From Acidobacteriota bacterium (lineage in GTDB: Bacteria; Acidobacteriota; Vicinamibacteria; Marinacidobacterales; Marinacidobacteraceae), in the NCBI GenBank assembly GCA_022826195.1, contig JAJDVI010000050.1:49815-113814 (forward strand): DNA of 64,000 bases. The letters run 5' to 3'. The notes beneath the pieces are model-generated. The model worked only from the letters and a program-made list of their open reading frames with translations, did no database searches and was not told the DNA's origin. Shown one piece after another: positions 19,539 to 31,518 of this stretch (its first letter is position 1; each line of letters starts with the position of its first letter). Made by a program: the position numbers and the translations under genes.

Positions 19539-20030
19539 ATGATCGGAATCGTGGTGGTCACCCACGGGCAACTGGCGAGAGAGCTCGTGGCGGCAGCGGA
19601 GATGATCACCGGGGAGGACATCCCCAACGCCACCAGCGTTTCCATTGGCTGGCACGACGCCCCGGACGATGCCCAGCGAGCGATCCTGACCGCGGTGGAG
19701 CGTGTCTCGGGAGACGAGGGAGCCGTCATCCTGACCGACATGTTCGGGGGCACGCCGTCCAATCTGGCGCTCAGTCTGCTGAGCGAGGGCCGGGTTGAAG
19801 TCGTGACGGGCGTGAACCTCCCCATGCTCATCCGCCTGGTCTCGATCCGCGAGGAAGAGCAGGTCGGTCCGGCGGAAGCGGCGCGGGCGGCGCTCTTTCA
19901 GGGCAAGGAGAACATCTATCTCGCGTCCGAACTGCTCGGGGGCGGGCTCGGCGCCGCTCCGGCGAGCGACGAGTCCGGGGGCGTGGCCGAGGCCGCTCCC
20001 GCAGATCAGACCGAGCCGGACCGGGACTAA
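19539..20030 (+). CDS. PTS mannose-type EIIA domain protein
   Basis: 163 residues with the EIIA-Man fold: MIGIVVVTHGQLARELV carries the phospho-accepting His9, and ILTDMFGGTPSNLALSL is the signature loop. No EIIB, EIIC or EIID partner is encoded nearby, so it is probably a regulatory rather than a sugar-transport EIIA, receiving phosphate from the HPr and EI encoded 300 bases downstream. The last ~35 residues are an acidic Ala/Gly tail. A MITE-like repeat begins exactly at its TAA stop codon. Confidence 0.9.
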   Translation: MIGIVVVTHGQLARELVAAAEMITGEDIPNATSVSIGWHDAPDDAQRAILTAVERVSGDEGAVILTDMFGGTPSNLALSLLSEGRVEVVTGVNLPMLIRLVSIREEEQVGPAEAARAALFQGKENIYLASELLGGGLGAAPASDESGGVAEAAPADQTEPDRD

Positions 20031-20325
20031 GCAGCCTGTGATGGAACTCGCGCGGCATTCCCGAGCTACGAACCATGCGGGCCGGCTCTCGCCGTCCCCC
20101 ATGGTCCGTGCTCAAGGGGTCTACGCGGGGCTCGACTCTCGCCCCGCTCCGGAAGCAACACCCGCTGCATCCCCGCTGAACCGCTCGCCTTTGGCTCGCT
20201 CATCGTTGCGCTTCGGTCGAAATTCGCTTGGTATTCCTCCCTTGCGCGCCTCGTCAGCGAGGCGCAGCGGGCACCAGTTCTCCCGGTGGGGGGCCGATGC
20301 TCACGCCAGTTCCACCACAGGCTGC
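20031..20325 (+). mobile_element. MITE-like repeat, copy 1
   Basis: A ~295-base element. Its left end, GCAGCCTGTGATGGAACTCG, is nearly the reverse complement of its right end (CCACCACAGGCTGC at 20312-20325). CTAA flanks both ends, the left one being the stop codon of the EIIA gene. Inside are CTCATCGTTGCGCTTCGGTCG and GTATTCCTCCCTTGCGCGCC, shared with copy 2 at 43328. It carries about 95 bases absent from copy 2 and encodes no protein. The structure (short, terminal inverted repeats, apparent 4-base target duplication, no ORF) fits a non-autonomous MITE-type element. Confidence 0.7.
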
Positions 20326-20354
20326 TAACTCCGGATAGCGCGTCGGGAGGGAGC

Positions 20355-20663
20355 GTGCCGGAACGGGTCGTCCTGGTCACGAACCAGTTGGGAATGCACG
20401 CCCGGGCGGCGGCGCGCTTCGTGAAGACCGCGGCGCGTTACGAAGCCGTGGTGACGGTGACCCGCGGCGAGACCACGATCGACGGCAAGAGCATTCTGGG
20501 ACTCCTGTTCCTCGCCGCGGCCAAGGGCAGCCGGCTTCGGATCCACACCTCGGGGCGGGAGGCAGAGCCGGCGCTCGAAGCCCTCACCCGGCTGGTCCAG
20601 GACGGCATCGGAGACCCGCCGGAGCCGGCGCCCGACGGCGTCCATCCGGGTGAGCCGCGATGA
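20355..20663 (+). CDS. ptsH: Phosphocarrier protein HPr
   Basis: A 102-residue HPr from GTG 20355 with GGGAGG six bases upstream. His15 in QLGMHARAAARFVKTA takes phosphate from EI. Ser46 in DGKSILGLLFLAA sits at the regulatory position phosphorylated by HPr kinase in many bacteria. The C-terminal ~12 residues are a short Pro-rich extension. Its stop overlaps the ptsI start (ATGA), so the two relay proteins are made together. The longer frame upstream lies in the MITE-like repeat and is not counted as coding. Confidence 0.93.
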   Translation: MPERVVLVTNQLGMHARAAARFVKTAARYEAVVTVTRGETTIDGKSILGLLFLAAAKGSRLRIHTSGREAEPALEALTRLVQDGIGDPPEPAPDGVHPGEPR

Positions 20664-22432
20664 TGGCGCCCACTCCCCGGAGCGATTCCGGACGGTCCCG
20701 TCCCGGCGAAACCGTCCTGCGCGGCGAACCGGCGGCGCCGGGCATCTGCGTGGCGCCCACGATCGTCTTCGAGCGGCGCGCCGTTCCCGTGTTCCGGGTG
20801 GAGATCAGGAAGCGGGAGATCGGGCGCGAGATCCGCCGCTTCACCGAGGCGCGCGACCGGGCGGCGGAACAGCTCCGCGAGATCCGGGAGTCCACCCGGC
20901 GCGCGCTGGGCCAGGATCGGGCGTATCTGTTCGAGGCGCAGCGGCTCATGCTCGCCGATCCGCTCCTGGTCGATCGGGTGCAGGAAGTGATCCGGTCCGA
21001 GCGCGTGAATGCCGAGTGGGCGGTGCGGACGGTTCTCAGGGAACTCGAGGCCGTGTTCGACGGGCTCGCCGACGAGTACCTGCGGCAGCGGAAGGGCGAC
21101 ATCGCGGACGTCGGCGGGCGGCTGCTCCAGAACCTGGGCGGCGCCGCCCGTCCGTCCCTCGAGCGCTGGGAACGCCGGCACGTGGTGGCCGCGGACGATC
21201 TGCGTCCGTCGGACACCGCCGAGCTCGACTGGACCAAGATCCAGGGAGTGATCATGGAGGCGGGCGGGCCGACCTACCACACCGCCATCCTGGCCCGGAC
21301 GCACGACGTGCCCTGCGTGACCGGGATTCCCGCGCTGCTCGACCACATCCACACCGACCTGCCGGTGGTCGTGGACGGTTCCGAGGGAATCGTGGTGGTG
21401 AACCCGGCGCCGAAGACCGTGGCCGAGTACCGCCGGAAGCGCGAGCGGGAACGGGAACGCCGCCGCCGCCTGCTCGCCGCCACGGCGTCGCAGGCCTCGA
21501 CCGCGAACGGCGAGCGGGTGGTCCTGATGGCCAACATGGACGAACCGGGCGAGATCGATCTCGTCCGCCGCCATGGGGCCGAGGGGGTCGGCCTCTTCCG
21601 GACCGAACGGATTGCCGTCCAGGAGATCCCCTCCGAGGAGGAACAGTTCCGGATCTACCGCGACCTGGCCCAGGCCCTCGAACCGCACCCGCTGGTGATC
21701 CGGGCGTTCGATCTCACCGCGACGGACATCGGCCGCGCGCCGGAGCTGAACCCCGCGCTCGGACTGCGCGGCGCCCGGCTGCTGGTCATGGCGTCCGGGA
21801 TCTTCGAGACCCAGATCCGGGCGGTGCTCCGCGCCGCGGTGCACGGCCGGGTCCAGTTGATGTTTCCCATGGTGGGGGGGCTCGAGGAGTTCCGGGCGGC
21901 GCGGACCCACGTCCGGGCGGCGGTCCGCGCGCTTCGCTACCGGGACGTGCCGTTTCGGGAGGTGCCGGTCGGCGCCATGCTGGAAGTGCCCTCGGCGGCG
22001 GCGACGGCCGACCTGCTGGGGCAGGAGGCGGAGTTCCTCAGCATCGGAACGAACGATCTGATGCAGTACCTCTTCGGAGTGGACCGGGCGAACGAGCGCG
22101 TCGCGCACTTCAGCGATCCGCTCCATCCCGCGCTGCTGCGCACCCTCCGGTTCGTCGCCCGCGTCTGCCGCCGCACCGGCCTGCCGCTGGCGGTCTGCGG
22201 CGAGGTCGCGGCGGAACCGCTCATGCTTCCGCTGCTGCTGGGTTTCGGGGTGCGCACGTTCTCGATGAGTCCGAACGCCATACCCGAGATGAAGCGCCTG
22301 ATCGCGGTTCAGGACACCCGCCGGGCCGAGGAGATCGCCCAGCAGAGCGTCCGGCTGACAACGTCGCGGCGGGTCCGCGCCCGGGTCCTGCGGGCCGTGC
22401 GGGAGCGGAGTTCCAGCACGGATTCGGGGTGA
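20660..22432 (+). CDS. ptsI: Phosphoenolpyruvate-protein phosphotransferase (enzyme I)
   Basis: Transfers phosphate from PEP to HPr. 590 residues: N-terminal HPr-binding helical domain, the phospho-His domain with [21 protein letters not shown] (His207), and a C-terminal PEP-binding barrel with [38 protein letters not shown], the catalytic Cys in [11 protein letters not shown], and the ending [15 protein letters not shown]. The motif has Tyr before the active His where Ser is usual. The start ATG 20660 overlaps the ptsH stop. With EIIA and HPr it forms a complete relay lacking any membrane permease, which suggests regulation. It is convergent with dnaE2. Confidence 0.95.
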   Translation: MMAPTPRSDSGRSRPGETVLRGEPAAPGICVAPTIVFERRAVPVFRVEIRKREIGREIRRFTEARDRAAEQLREIRESTRRALGQDRAYLFEAQRLMLADPLLVDRVQEVIRSERVNAEWAVRTVLRELEAVFDGLADEYLRQRKGDIADVGGRLLQNLGGAARPSLERWERRHVVAADDLRPSDTAELDWTKIQGVIMEAGGPTYHTAILARTHDVPCVTGIPALLDHIHTDLPVVVDGSEGIVVVNPAPKTVAEYRRKRERERERRRRLLAATASQASTANGERVVLMANMDEPGEIDLVRRHGAEGVGLFRTERIAVQEIPSEEEQFRIYRDLAQALEPHPLVIRAFDLTATDIGRAPELNPALGLRGARLLVMASGIFETQIRAVLRAAVHGRVQLMFPMVGGLEEFRAARTHVRAAVRALRYRDVPFREVPVGAMLEVPSAAATADLLGQEAEFLSIGTNDLMQYLFGVDRANERVAHFSDPLHPALLRTLRFVARVCRRTGLPLAVCGEVAAEPLMLPLLLGFGVRTFSMSPNAIPEMKRLIAVQDTRRAEEIAQQSVRLTTSRRVRARVLRAVRERSSSTDSG

Positions 22433-22484
22433 GGAGCGGCACACCCCGAGGTGGCGCCCCCGGCGTTCCAAGCCGTTCCGGCGC

Positions 22485-25706
<3,222 letters not shown>

Positions 25707-25720
25707 TCACTCCGCACAGC

Positions 25721-27370
25721 TCACTCCACGCGGCCTTCGAGGAACCACGAGCGCCGTTCCCGATCGAAGAAGACCCAGCAGACGTCGCCGCGTTTCAGGC
25801 GGACAAAAAAGTAGTCACGCGAGACCGGCCGCCCGGAAAGCAGGCGCCACCAGCCTCCGGAGATGCGAAAGGGACCGGTGAAGCTCTGAACGGGACCGTG
25901 GCCCGGTCCCCGGAGCAGCCAGCCGTCGGGTTCCCCCGAACCCCGATGGGGAAGGATGAGCGGCTGGTCGTAGATGCGGCGAATCAGGCGGGGGGTCCGG
26001 GTCTCGAAAAAATCCTGCGGAGGCCCCTGGCCCGGGAGGTTCCGGAGGGTGGCCTCTTCCGGGGAAATCGGCCGGCACCGGTAGCGCCCCCGCGGGAGGT
26101 GCGCATCCCGGGTTTCCAGCCGGACCAGGGAGTCTTCGCCGAATTCGGCCTGGATCCGGGCCAGCGCTTCCGAAGCCCTTTTCGGACCGGTGGAAAGCGC
26201 TTCCCCGGGGCGCTGGTACAGGCCGGGCTGTTCCGCGACGTAGCTGCCGCCGAGAGCCCGGAGAACGAGGCCGAGGATCCTTTTCCCCGGTTCCTCTTCC
26301 GGGCTTCGGGAGGGTCTCGGAAGCACTCGCCGCCCGGCGGCGGTCCGGTTCTCCGGCGAGATGGTCCCGAACCGCAGGCGGAGCAGGGAGAGGAGCTCCA
26401 CGCCGTCTTCGGTGGGAAGGGCGGGGCGGATCGAACCGGAAACCGGCGGAGCGTCCTCGCATGCCACTTCGTAGGCGAGTTCGGCGACCGCGAGGCCCTG
26501 TTTCCCGAGGTCGGCGAGGATCTGATCGAGCAGGCGCTTCGCGTGGAAGATGAGCCGCTCGATGTCGGTCTCGGGCGGTTCGAAGGCGACCCGGTGTTCC
26601 ACCGGCGTCTCCTGGCGGAAGGTTTCGGAAACCGGCGCGGAACCCGCTCCGGAGCCAAGGCGGTGGAGTTCGAGGACCTCCTTCCCGAAGCGGTTCGCCA
26701 GTCCTCTTCCGGACCGTCCTTCCCCGGCCAGGCGCAGCAGGTCCCGAAGCGACGAGATGCCGAGCTTTTCCAGGCCGGCGAGGGTCTTCTCCGGCAGTCC
26801 GAAACGGACGAGTGGGGCCCGGAGAGCAGCGGTTCTTTCTTCGGCGGGACTTTCGAAGATCTGGAGTCCGAAAGTGGCCCGCGCCGCCGCAAAGGAGTTG
26901 AACCGGGTGAAGCCCACCGCGATCGAAACACGGAACCCGTCGCCCTGAAGATCTTTCGAGAGTGCGTCGATCCAATCCGAAAGCGGACCGAACAATCCGG
27001 TCAGGCCGGATGCCCGAAGCCAGAAGGTTCCGGCAGCGCCGCACCCGGACAGTTGGGGAGCGAGGGATGAAGCCGATTCGACCTGGGGACTCCAGCGGTG
27101 GAGCCGCTCCGCCAGCCGGTGGACTTCCCGATCCGTTTCCGAAGCTCGGACATGGTCGATCCGGAGCGCGGGACAGCAGGCGACCGCGGCGGCCTGCCGC
27201 ATTCCCGGGCGCACCCCGAGGGTGATCGCCCGGCGGTTCGCCCAGGAAATCCGTGCCCGCACCTTGTCCTCGGTGACCACCGCCACCGGTTCCTGCCGCC
27301 ATTCGGGATGTCGCCGCAGCAGGATCTGGAGCGGTAGCGCCGGAACGTCAACACATGCCAGCCGGCTCAC
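25721..27370 (-). CDS. imuB: ImuB, inactive Y-family polymerase-like mutasome adaptor
   Basis: 549 residues resembling Y-family polymerases (N-terminal LACVDVPALPLQILLRRHPEW, then RARISWANRRAITLGVRPGM) but without the catalytic acidic pair, as expected for ImuB. ImuB links DnaE2 to the beta clamp and to ImuA. It lies between imuA (23-base overlap) and dnaE2. The C-terminal third contains WWRLLSGRPVSRDYFFVRLKRGDVCWVFFDRERRSWFLEG, typical of the ImuB end. A clamp-binding motif is plausible in the middle but not identified with certainty. Confidence 0.92.
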   Translation of the reverse strand: MSRLACVDVPALPLQILLRRHPEWRQEPVAVVTEDKVRARISWANRRAITLGVRPGMRQAAAVACCPALRIDHVRASETDREVHRLAERLHRWSPQVESASSLAPQLSGCGAAGTFWLRASGLTGLFGPLSDWIDALSKDLQGDGFRVSIAVGFTRFNSFAAARATFGLQIFESPAEERTAALRAPLVRFGLPEKTLAGLEKLGISSLRDLLRLAGEGRSGRGLANRFGKEVLELHRLGSGAGSAPVSETFRQETPVEHRVAFEPPETDIERLIFHAKRLLDQILADLGKQGLAVAELAYEVACEDAPPVSGSIRPALPTEDGVELLSLLRLRFGTISPENRTAAGRRVLPRPSRSPEEEPGKRILGLVLRALGGSYVAEQPGLYQRPGEALSTGPKRASEALARIQAEFGEDSLVRLETRDAHLPRGRYRCRPISPEEATLRNLPGQGPPQDFFETRTPRLIRRIYDQPLILPHRGSGEPDGWLLRGPGHGPVQSFTGPFRISGGWWRLLSGRPVSRDYFFVRLKRGDVCWVFFDRERRSWFLEGRVE

Positions 27371-28268
27371 GGCATTTCCTTTCGAACCGGGCTCCGGGGA
27401 GCAGGCGGTCCCGGCCCCGGAGCGGCGGAGGTCCCGAAGAGGAGGGAATTCCGTTCCCCTTGTCCTTGAGAACGGTGATGACGATGCCGTTTCCCCGGCG
27501 GCTCGCGTCGAAGCGCTTGCTGACCCGGGGGTCGAGCGATGGGGCGGCCGGCGGCTTGTCGGTCAGCAGGACGACAGCGGTTCGGTATTTGTGCGCGAGT
27601 CCGGCGAGCCGCGACAGATGAGGGAGCCCTGGAGGAGTGCTCCAGCGGGACATCGGAGTCCTCCCGGATGCCGCGGCGGAGTCCGGCCCCGGTTCCCGAA
27701 CCGATTGAGGACCGGATCGCTCCGGCGGGAGCGAATCGGCAAGGTCCACGACCACGAGCCCGAAAGCTCCCGAGTGGACAATCCGGGTGGCGGCGCGAAT
27801 CTGCGCTCCCGTTGTTTCCAGCCGCAGCAGGACCAGCCGCTCCAGCGCAATCCCCGATTCCACCGCATCCGGGGGAAAGAAGAGACTGCGGGTCGTCGCT
27901 ATCCAGGCGATCAGGGCAGGATTTGGGGCGGAGCCGGAGTGCGCCCCCGGACCCGGCCCGGGATTGGGGGCGGAATGCCGACGGTAGCGGAGTTTTTCGT
28001 GCCGGAGCTGGTGATGCTGGGCCTCGGCAACCAGCGCCAGCGCCGAAGACAGGACGCCGGAATCAGCCGTCCCGGAAATTTCCACGAGGCTGCCGGCAAG
28101 CCGGGCAAGACCCCACTTCGCGAGCTCCCGGTCAGGAGGGGGTTCCTGGACCCGGGCGGAAGGGAATCGGCGGAGTCCGGGGTGCCCGGAAAGGGCATCG
28201 GAGCGGCCACCGGAAGGGATGGTGGACGGAACAGGGGATCGAACGGGGGCAAGGGTTTGCTGCATCAC
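27348..28268 (-). CDS. imuA: ImuA-like RecA-fold mutasome protein
   Basis: 306 residues. The middle and C-terminal part (LIAWIATTRSLFFPPDAVESG, LERLVLLRLETTGAQIRAATRIVHSGAFGLVVVDL, LSRLAGLAHKYRTAVVLLTDK) has the RecA-like fold of ImuA. It lacks an obvious Walker A, as several ImuA/ImuA' proteins do. The first ~35 residues are low-complexity. It lies between lexA and imuB, overlapping imuB by 23 bases. The assignment relies on the fold segments and strongly on the cassette context. Confidence 0.85.
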   Translation of the reverse strand: MMQQTLAPVRSPVPSTIPSGGRSDALSGHPGLRRFPSARVQEPPPDRELAKWGLARLAGSLVEISGTADSGVLSSALALVAEAQHHQLRHEKLRYRRHSAPNPGPGPGAHSGSAPNPALIAWIATTRSLFFPPDAVESGIALERLVLLRLETTGAQIRAATRIVHSGAFGLVVVDLADSLPPERSGPQSVREPGPDSAAASGRTPMSRWSTPPGLPHLSRLAGLAHKYRTAVVLLTDKPPAAPSLDPRVSKRFDASRRGNGIVITVLKDKGNGIPSSSGPPPLRGRDRLLPGARFERKCREPAGMC

Positions 28269-28320
28269 GGTTTTCTCTCGGCGGACATCGGGTTCAACGG
28301 GCAGATCTCATGGGGGGGAT

Positions 28321-28956
28321 TCAGCGGAGCTGGCGTCGCAACTCCACGACTCTCCCGAGGATCCGGCAGGATCCGGGAGGTGGACGGAGCGTGTCGAAGT
28401 CGGGGTTCTCCGGTCGCAGCTCCATCCCGTCCTTTCCCAGGTGGAGCCGCTTCACGGTGGCCTCTTCTTCCAGGAGCGCCACCACGATCTGACCGGAAAC
28501 GGGCGTTCCCCGCCGTTCGACGATGACGGTGTCTCCGGGCAGGATGCCGGCGCCGGACATGCTTTCCCCTCGAACCCGGAGGGCGAAGTAGTCCGAGAGA
28601 TCCCGGGAATCGGGGATTTCTACCGGGAGGTTCCCCTCCGGGTTTTCGATGGCCTCCTCGAAACCGCCGGCGGCGACTTCCCCCAGGAGGGGGACTGGCT
28701 GAAGGCGGCCCGTGGACCAGTCCGGCGCCGGGGAAGAGAACCGTTTGGGCAGGCGGTAGCCGCGGGCCCGGCCCGGCTCCTTGACCAGGCGTCCCTCTTC
28801 GACAAGAGCGGTGAGATGGGCCCGGACGGTCTCGACGGCCCGGAAACCGAAGCGCCGCTGCACTTCGCGAAGGGAAGGGGAGTCTCCCCGCAGGAGACAG
28901 TCGCGCACGAAGCGGAAAACTCGATTCCGGGTCTGTCCCGGAGGGGTTTTGGGCAT
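28321..28956 (-). CDS. lexA: LexA SOS repressor
   Basis: 211 residues. An N-terminal winged helix (RNRVFRFVRDCLLRGDSPSLREVQRRFGF) is followed by an S24 latent protease: cleavage site Ala96-Gly97 in GEVAAGGF, catalytic Ser132 in GESMSG and Lys169 in EATVKRL. RecA-ssDNA triggers self-cleavage and derepression. The ATG at 28956 lies only 7 bases from a 26-base operator palindrome and has no room for a ribosome binding site, which suggests a leaderless message whose promoter is covered by LexA. It heads the imuA-imuB-dnaE2 operon. Confidence 0.95.
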   Translation of the reverse strand: MPKTPPGQTRNRVFRFVRDCLLRGDSPSLREVQRRFGFRAVETVRAHLTALVEEGRLVKEPGRARGYRLPKRFSSPAPDWSTGRLQPVPLLGEVAAGGFEEAIENPEGNLPVEIPDSRDLSDYFALRVRGESMSGAGILPGDTVIVERRGTPVSGQIVVALLEEEATVKRLHLGKDGMELRPENPDFDTLRPPPGSCRILGRVVELRRQLR

Positions 28957-28962
28957 GCGCGC

Positions 28963-28968
28963 AGCATA
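28963..28968 (-). promoter_or_regulatory. TANNNT -10-like box of lexA
   Basis: On the minus strand TATGCT ends 6 bases before the lexA ATG and overlaps the edge of the LexA operator palindrome. Repressor binding would therefore block it directly. Confidence 0.4.
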
Positions 28969-28989
28969 ACAGACATTTGTCTGGTATGC
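28964..28989 (-). promoter_or_regulatory. LexA operator (SOS box) of the lexA-imuAB-dnaE2 operon
   Basis: The core CAGACATTTGTCTG (28970-28983) has perfect CAGACA/TGTCTG arms around TT. The symmetry extends to GCATA on the left and TATGC on the right with a single mismatched pair. It lies immediately upstream of lexA. The core differs from the E. coli CTGT-N8-ACAG and B. subtilis boxes, so it would be a lineage-specific LexA motif. No second copy was found upstream of recN or ssb. Confidence 0.8.
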
Positions 28990-29050
28990 CAGAGCAGAGA
29001 GTCAACGAGGGATTGGCGGGCGGCGGCGTGCGTGTCGCCTCCCTGACGGA

Positions 29051-29092
29051 CCCCCACCGGGAGAACTGGGGCGATGCCGGCCGGAGGCCGGC
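29051..29092. repeat. Short repeat segment and GC hairpin between lexA and ssb
   Basis: CCCCCACCGGGAGAACTGG (29051-29069) also occurs exactly in MITE-like copy 2 and, inverted, in copy 1. A perfect 7-bp hairpin GCCGGCC-GGA-GGCCGGC follows (29076-29092), 15 bases beyond the 3' end of ssb. The hairpin may aid ssb transcript termination, but no T-run follows it. Confidence 0.4.
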
Positions 29093-29106
29093 GCTCCAGC
29101 GTTCCC

Positions 29107-29910
29107 CTAGAAGGGAACGTCGTCGACGTCGTCGCTCGTATTCACGCCGCTGGGTTCCCAGGCGTCCGACGCTTTCCGCTCCGCGCGGGATCCCGAGTCC
29201 GCTGCCGCTCTCTGGCTGGGAGCCTGGCCCGCGGACCCGTAGCCGCCGCGTCCCGAGCTGCCGCTCCCCAGGACCGAGTGCGCCTGAGTCTCGGTGGCGC
29301 GGCGTTCCCGGCCCTCCCGGTCCGTGTACTTGCGCGTCTGGACGAACCCGGTCACGAGTACCCGCTGGCCCTTTTCGAGTTGCCCCTCAAGCCGCCGGGC
29401 GGCATCCCCGAAGAGTGTGACCCGGTGCCATTCCGTCTCCTCGCTGTTCTCCCCGTCGCGCCGGGTCCAGCTTTCGCTGGTCGCCACCGTGAGATTCATG
29501 ACCTCGAAATTCGGGAAGCTCCGCAGTTCCGGAGTCTGGCCGAGGTTCCCCAGCACGATGGAGCGGTTCATGTTCGGCTCCGCGGTCTCGGGCGCGCGCA
29601 CGATGTCGGCCCGGACCTCGGTGGCATACACGTCGTCACCCTCCTTGTTCCGGTACTTGCGGGTGCGGAGCTGGCCCTCGACGTACACCGGGTCGCCCGG
29701 CGCGAGCCGCTCGGCCGTTTCCACGTTCCGGTTCCCGCCGACCGCGACCCGGTGCCAGGCCTGGCGCTCCCGCTCGCCGCCCCGGTCGTCCGGCTCCAGT
29801 GTCGCCGTCCTGACGTTCAGGTTGACCAGTTTCCGTCCGTCGTCGAAGGTGTGCGTCCGCAAGGCTTCGGAAAGCACTCCGCGCAGCACGATCTTGTTCA
29901 CATCTCGCAT
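29107..29910 (-). CDS. ssb: Single-stranded DNA-binding protein with two tandem OB folds
   Basis: 267 residues from ATG 29910 (MRDVNKIVLRGVLSEALRTH); a longer reading from 29952 adds an unlikely leader. OB fold 1 spans about 1-105 (WHRVAVGGNRNVETAERLAPGD, VEGQLRTRKYRNKEG). OB fold 2 begins MNRSIVLGNLGQTPELRSFP and contains EWHRVTLFGDAARRLEGQLEKGQRV. A Gly/Ser-rich linker leads to the acidic tip DDVDDVPF that recruits repair and replication partners. Most bacterial SSBs have one OB fold per chain. Two per chain, as in Deinococcus-Thermus, would give an active dimer. Co-located with the SOS cassette. Confidence 0.93.
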   Translation of the reverse strand: MRDVNKIVLRGVLSEALRTHTFDDGRKLVNLNVRTATLEPDDRGGERERQAWHRVAVGGNRNVETAERLAPGDPVYVEGQLRTRKYRNKEGDDVYATEVRADIVRAPETAEPNMNRSIVLGNLGQTPELRSFPNFEVMNLTVATSESWTRRDGENSEETEWHRVTLFGDAARRLEGQLEKGQRVLVTGFVQTRKYTDREGRERRATETQAHSVLGSGSSGRGGYGSAGQAPSQRAAADSGSRAERKASDAWEPSGVNTSDDVDDVPF

Positions 29911-29948
29911 CTCATCCACTCCTTCCGGCCGCTTGCCGCGACCGGCTC

Positions 29949-30869
29949 TCACACGCCGGGGTCCCTCGGAGGCATGGCGTCCAGCTCCCTTTGCGCCAGA
30001 CGCGCCGCCGTGGTGCCGGCAAAAACATCCAAGATGTCTTCAAAGATCTCGCGCGCGTCGGACTCATGGCCCATCCGCCCGAAGATGAGGCCCTTCTTGT
30101 ACCAGGCCTCGCCAATCTTGCTGCTGTCCGGGAACTCCCGGATCACGATGTCGAACTGTTCGAGAGCGTCGTCCAGCCGGTCCTGGGCCAGGCGGCATTC
30201 TCCCATGAAGTAGCGGGCGTTGTCCGCGAGTTCACCTCCCGACTCGGCGACCCGTTCGAAGCCGCTCAGAGCGAGGTCATAGCGCCCCTGGAGGTAGTCC
30301 GCGTCGGCCTGCAGGTAGATCTCGGAAACGCTCGGTTCGTCCAGGACCGTTGCGTCTTCTTCGCCGGGGCTCGCTTCCGCTGCTGAATCGTCCCCGGCCG
30401 CGGCTTCCTGGGCCTCGGTCTGCTCACCGTCCGGGACGGCCGGGTCGCCGGCCTCCCCGGAGCCGCCGCCCAGCAGCGCGGCGCGGCGCTGCGCCTCCCG
30501 CACCGACTCCACTTCCACCATGAGGGCCGACAGGCGTTCGTTCGTGTCCCGGAAGGCCTCGCTCAGCGTGGCGACGCTCCGTTCCATGCGTTCGAGCGTG
30601 TTCATCGTTTCGGCGCGGCTCTGGCGATCGGCGGTGATCGCTTCTTCCCGGTCGGCGAGGAGGGCTTCGACGGCCTGGGAGAGGGCGGTCTGCGCTTCGA
30701 CCAGCGTCGCGAGCTGCACCTGGATCTGCCGGATCTCGGACACGATGCGGTTCTGGTCCCGTTGGGCGCCGGCCGGCGTCTCACCGAGGAGCGGCGCGGC
30801 GGACAGGGGCCCGAGGAGGACCGCGGCGACGAATGCCGCAGCGGGGGACGCGGTTCGGAAGGACTTCAC
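29949..30869 (-). CDS. cpoB: Tol-Pal system protein CpoB (YbgF)
   Basis: 306 residues from GTG 30869, overlapping the pal stop (GTGA). Signal peptide (about 5-30), then a coiled-coil trimerisation segment rich in Glu/Ala (RIVSEIRQIQVQLATLVEAQ, LERMERSVATLSEAFRDTNE), an acidic Glu/Ala linker, and C-terminal TPR repeats (YLQADADYLQGRYDLALSGF, GECRLAQDRLDDALEQFDIV, GLIFGRMGHESDAREIFEDI). CpoB works in the periplasm with TolA to coordinate outer-membrane constriction and peptidoglycan synthesis. Last gene of the Tol-Pal operon. Confidence 0.9.
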   Translation of the reverse strand: MKSFRTASPAAAFVAAVLLGPLSAAPLLGETPAGAQRDQNRIVSEIRQIQVQLATLVEAQTALSQAVEALLADREEAITADRQSRAETMNTLERMERSVATLSEAFRDTNERLSALMVEVESVREAQRRAALLGGGSGEAGDPAVPDGEQTEAQEAAAGDDSAAEASPGEEDATVLDEPSVSEIYLQADADYLQGRYDLALSGFERVAESGGELADNARYFMGECRLAQDRLDDALEQFDIVIREFPDSSKIGEAWYKKGLIFGRMGHESDAREIFEDILDVFAGTTAARLAQRELDAMPPRDPGV

Positions 30870-31507
30870 TTGGCGACGATCTCCAGGTGGGCGCGGCGGT
30901 TCCGCCGCCAGGCGGTCTCGTTGTGGCCCGGATCGAGAGGGAACTCCTTGCCGTAGCTGATGATCCGCATCCGCCCGGAATCGACGCCGAGGTCCCGCAG
31001 GTAATCGCGGACGGCCCGGGCGCGCTCTTCCCCGAGCGCCAGGTTGTACTCCACGGTGCCGCGTTCGTCGCAGTGGCCTTCGACGAGGATCCTCACCGAG
31101 GGATACCGCGAGAGCCACGCGGCGTTCTCCTCGATGGTGGCCCGCATCGGCGGACTGAGATCGGCGCTGTCGTAATCGAACTGCACGTCCTTGAGGTGCC
31201 CTTCGGTGTTCAACTCCTCGAGGCTCTTGGCCCCGATGTCGAGCAGGTCCGTCTCGCTCCCGACCTCCGGCGGGATGGCCAGGATTTCGTCCTCGGTCAA
31301 CCCGCTGGAACTCGAGGGCGACGGATCGGATCCGGGTGCGCCCCCGGCCTCCGATGCTTCGGGGGGAGTCATGGGGCCGGGCGCCGGGTCGCTCCCGGTT
31401 GCCGGGGTGCGGTCGACGGAAGAACACGCAAGGCCCGACAGCAACGCGAGCAGGGGGATCGCGGAGAGCGCCCGGCGGGTCGAAAGGAGTCTGGAATCTG
31501 GTCTCAT
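30866..31507 (-). CDS. pal: Peptidoglycan-associated lipoprotein Pal
   Basis: 213 residues from ATG 31507. Lipoprotein signal with SGLAC (Cys28), a Pro/Gly/Ser linker, then the OmpA-like peptidoglycan-binding domain: LKDVQFDYDSADL, LVEGHCDERGTVEYNLALGE, RARAVRDYLRDLGV and ending AWRRNRRAHLEIV. It anchors the outer membrane to peptidoglycan and binds TolB. It sits 12 bases after tolB and overlaps cpoB by four bases. Confidence 0.94.
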   Translation of the reverse strand: MRPDSRLLSTRRALSAIPLLALLSGLACSSVDRTPATGSDPAPGPMTPPEASEAGGAPGSDPSPSSSSGLTEDEILAIPPEVGSETDLLDIGAKSLEELNTEGHLKDVQFDYDSADLSPPMRATIEENAAWLSRYPSVRILVEGHCDERGTVEYNLALGEERARAVRDYLRDLGVDSGRMRIISYGKEFPLDPGHNETAWRRNRRAHLEIVAK

Positions 31508-31518
31508 GGGGGGCGGTT

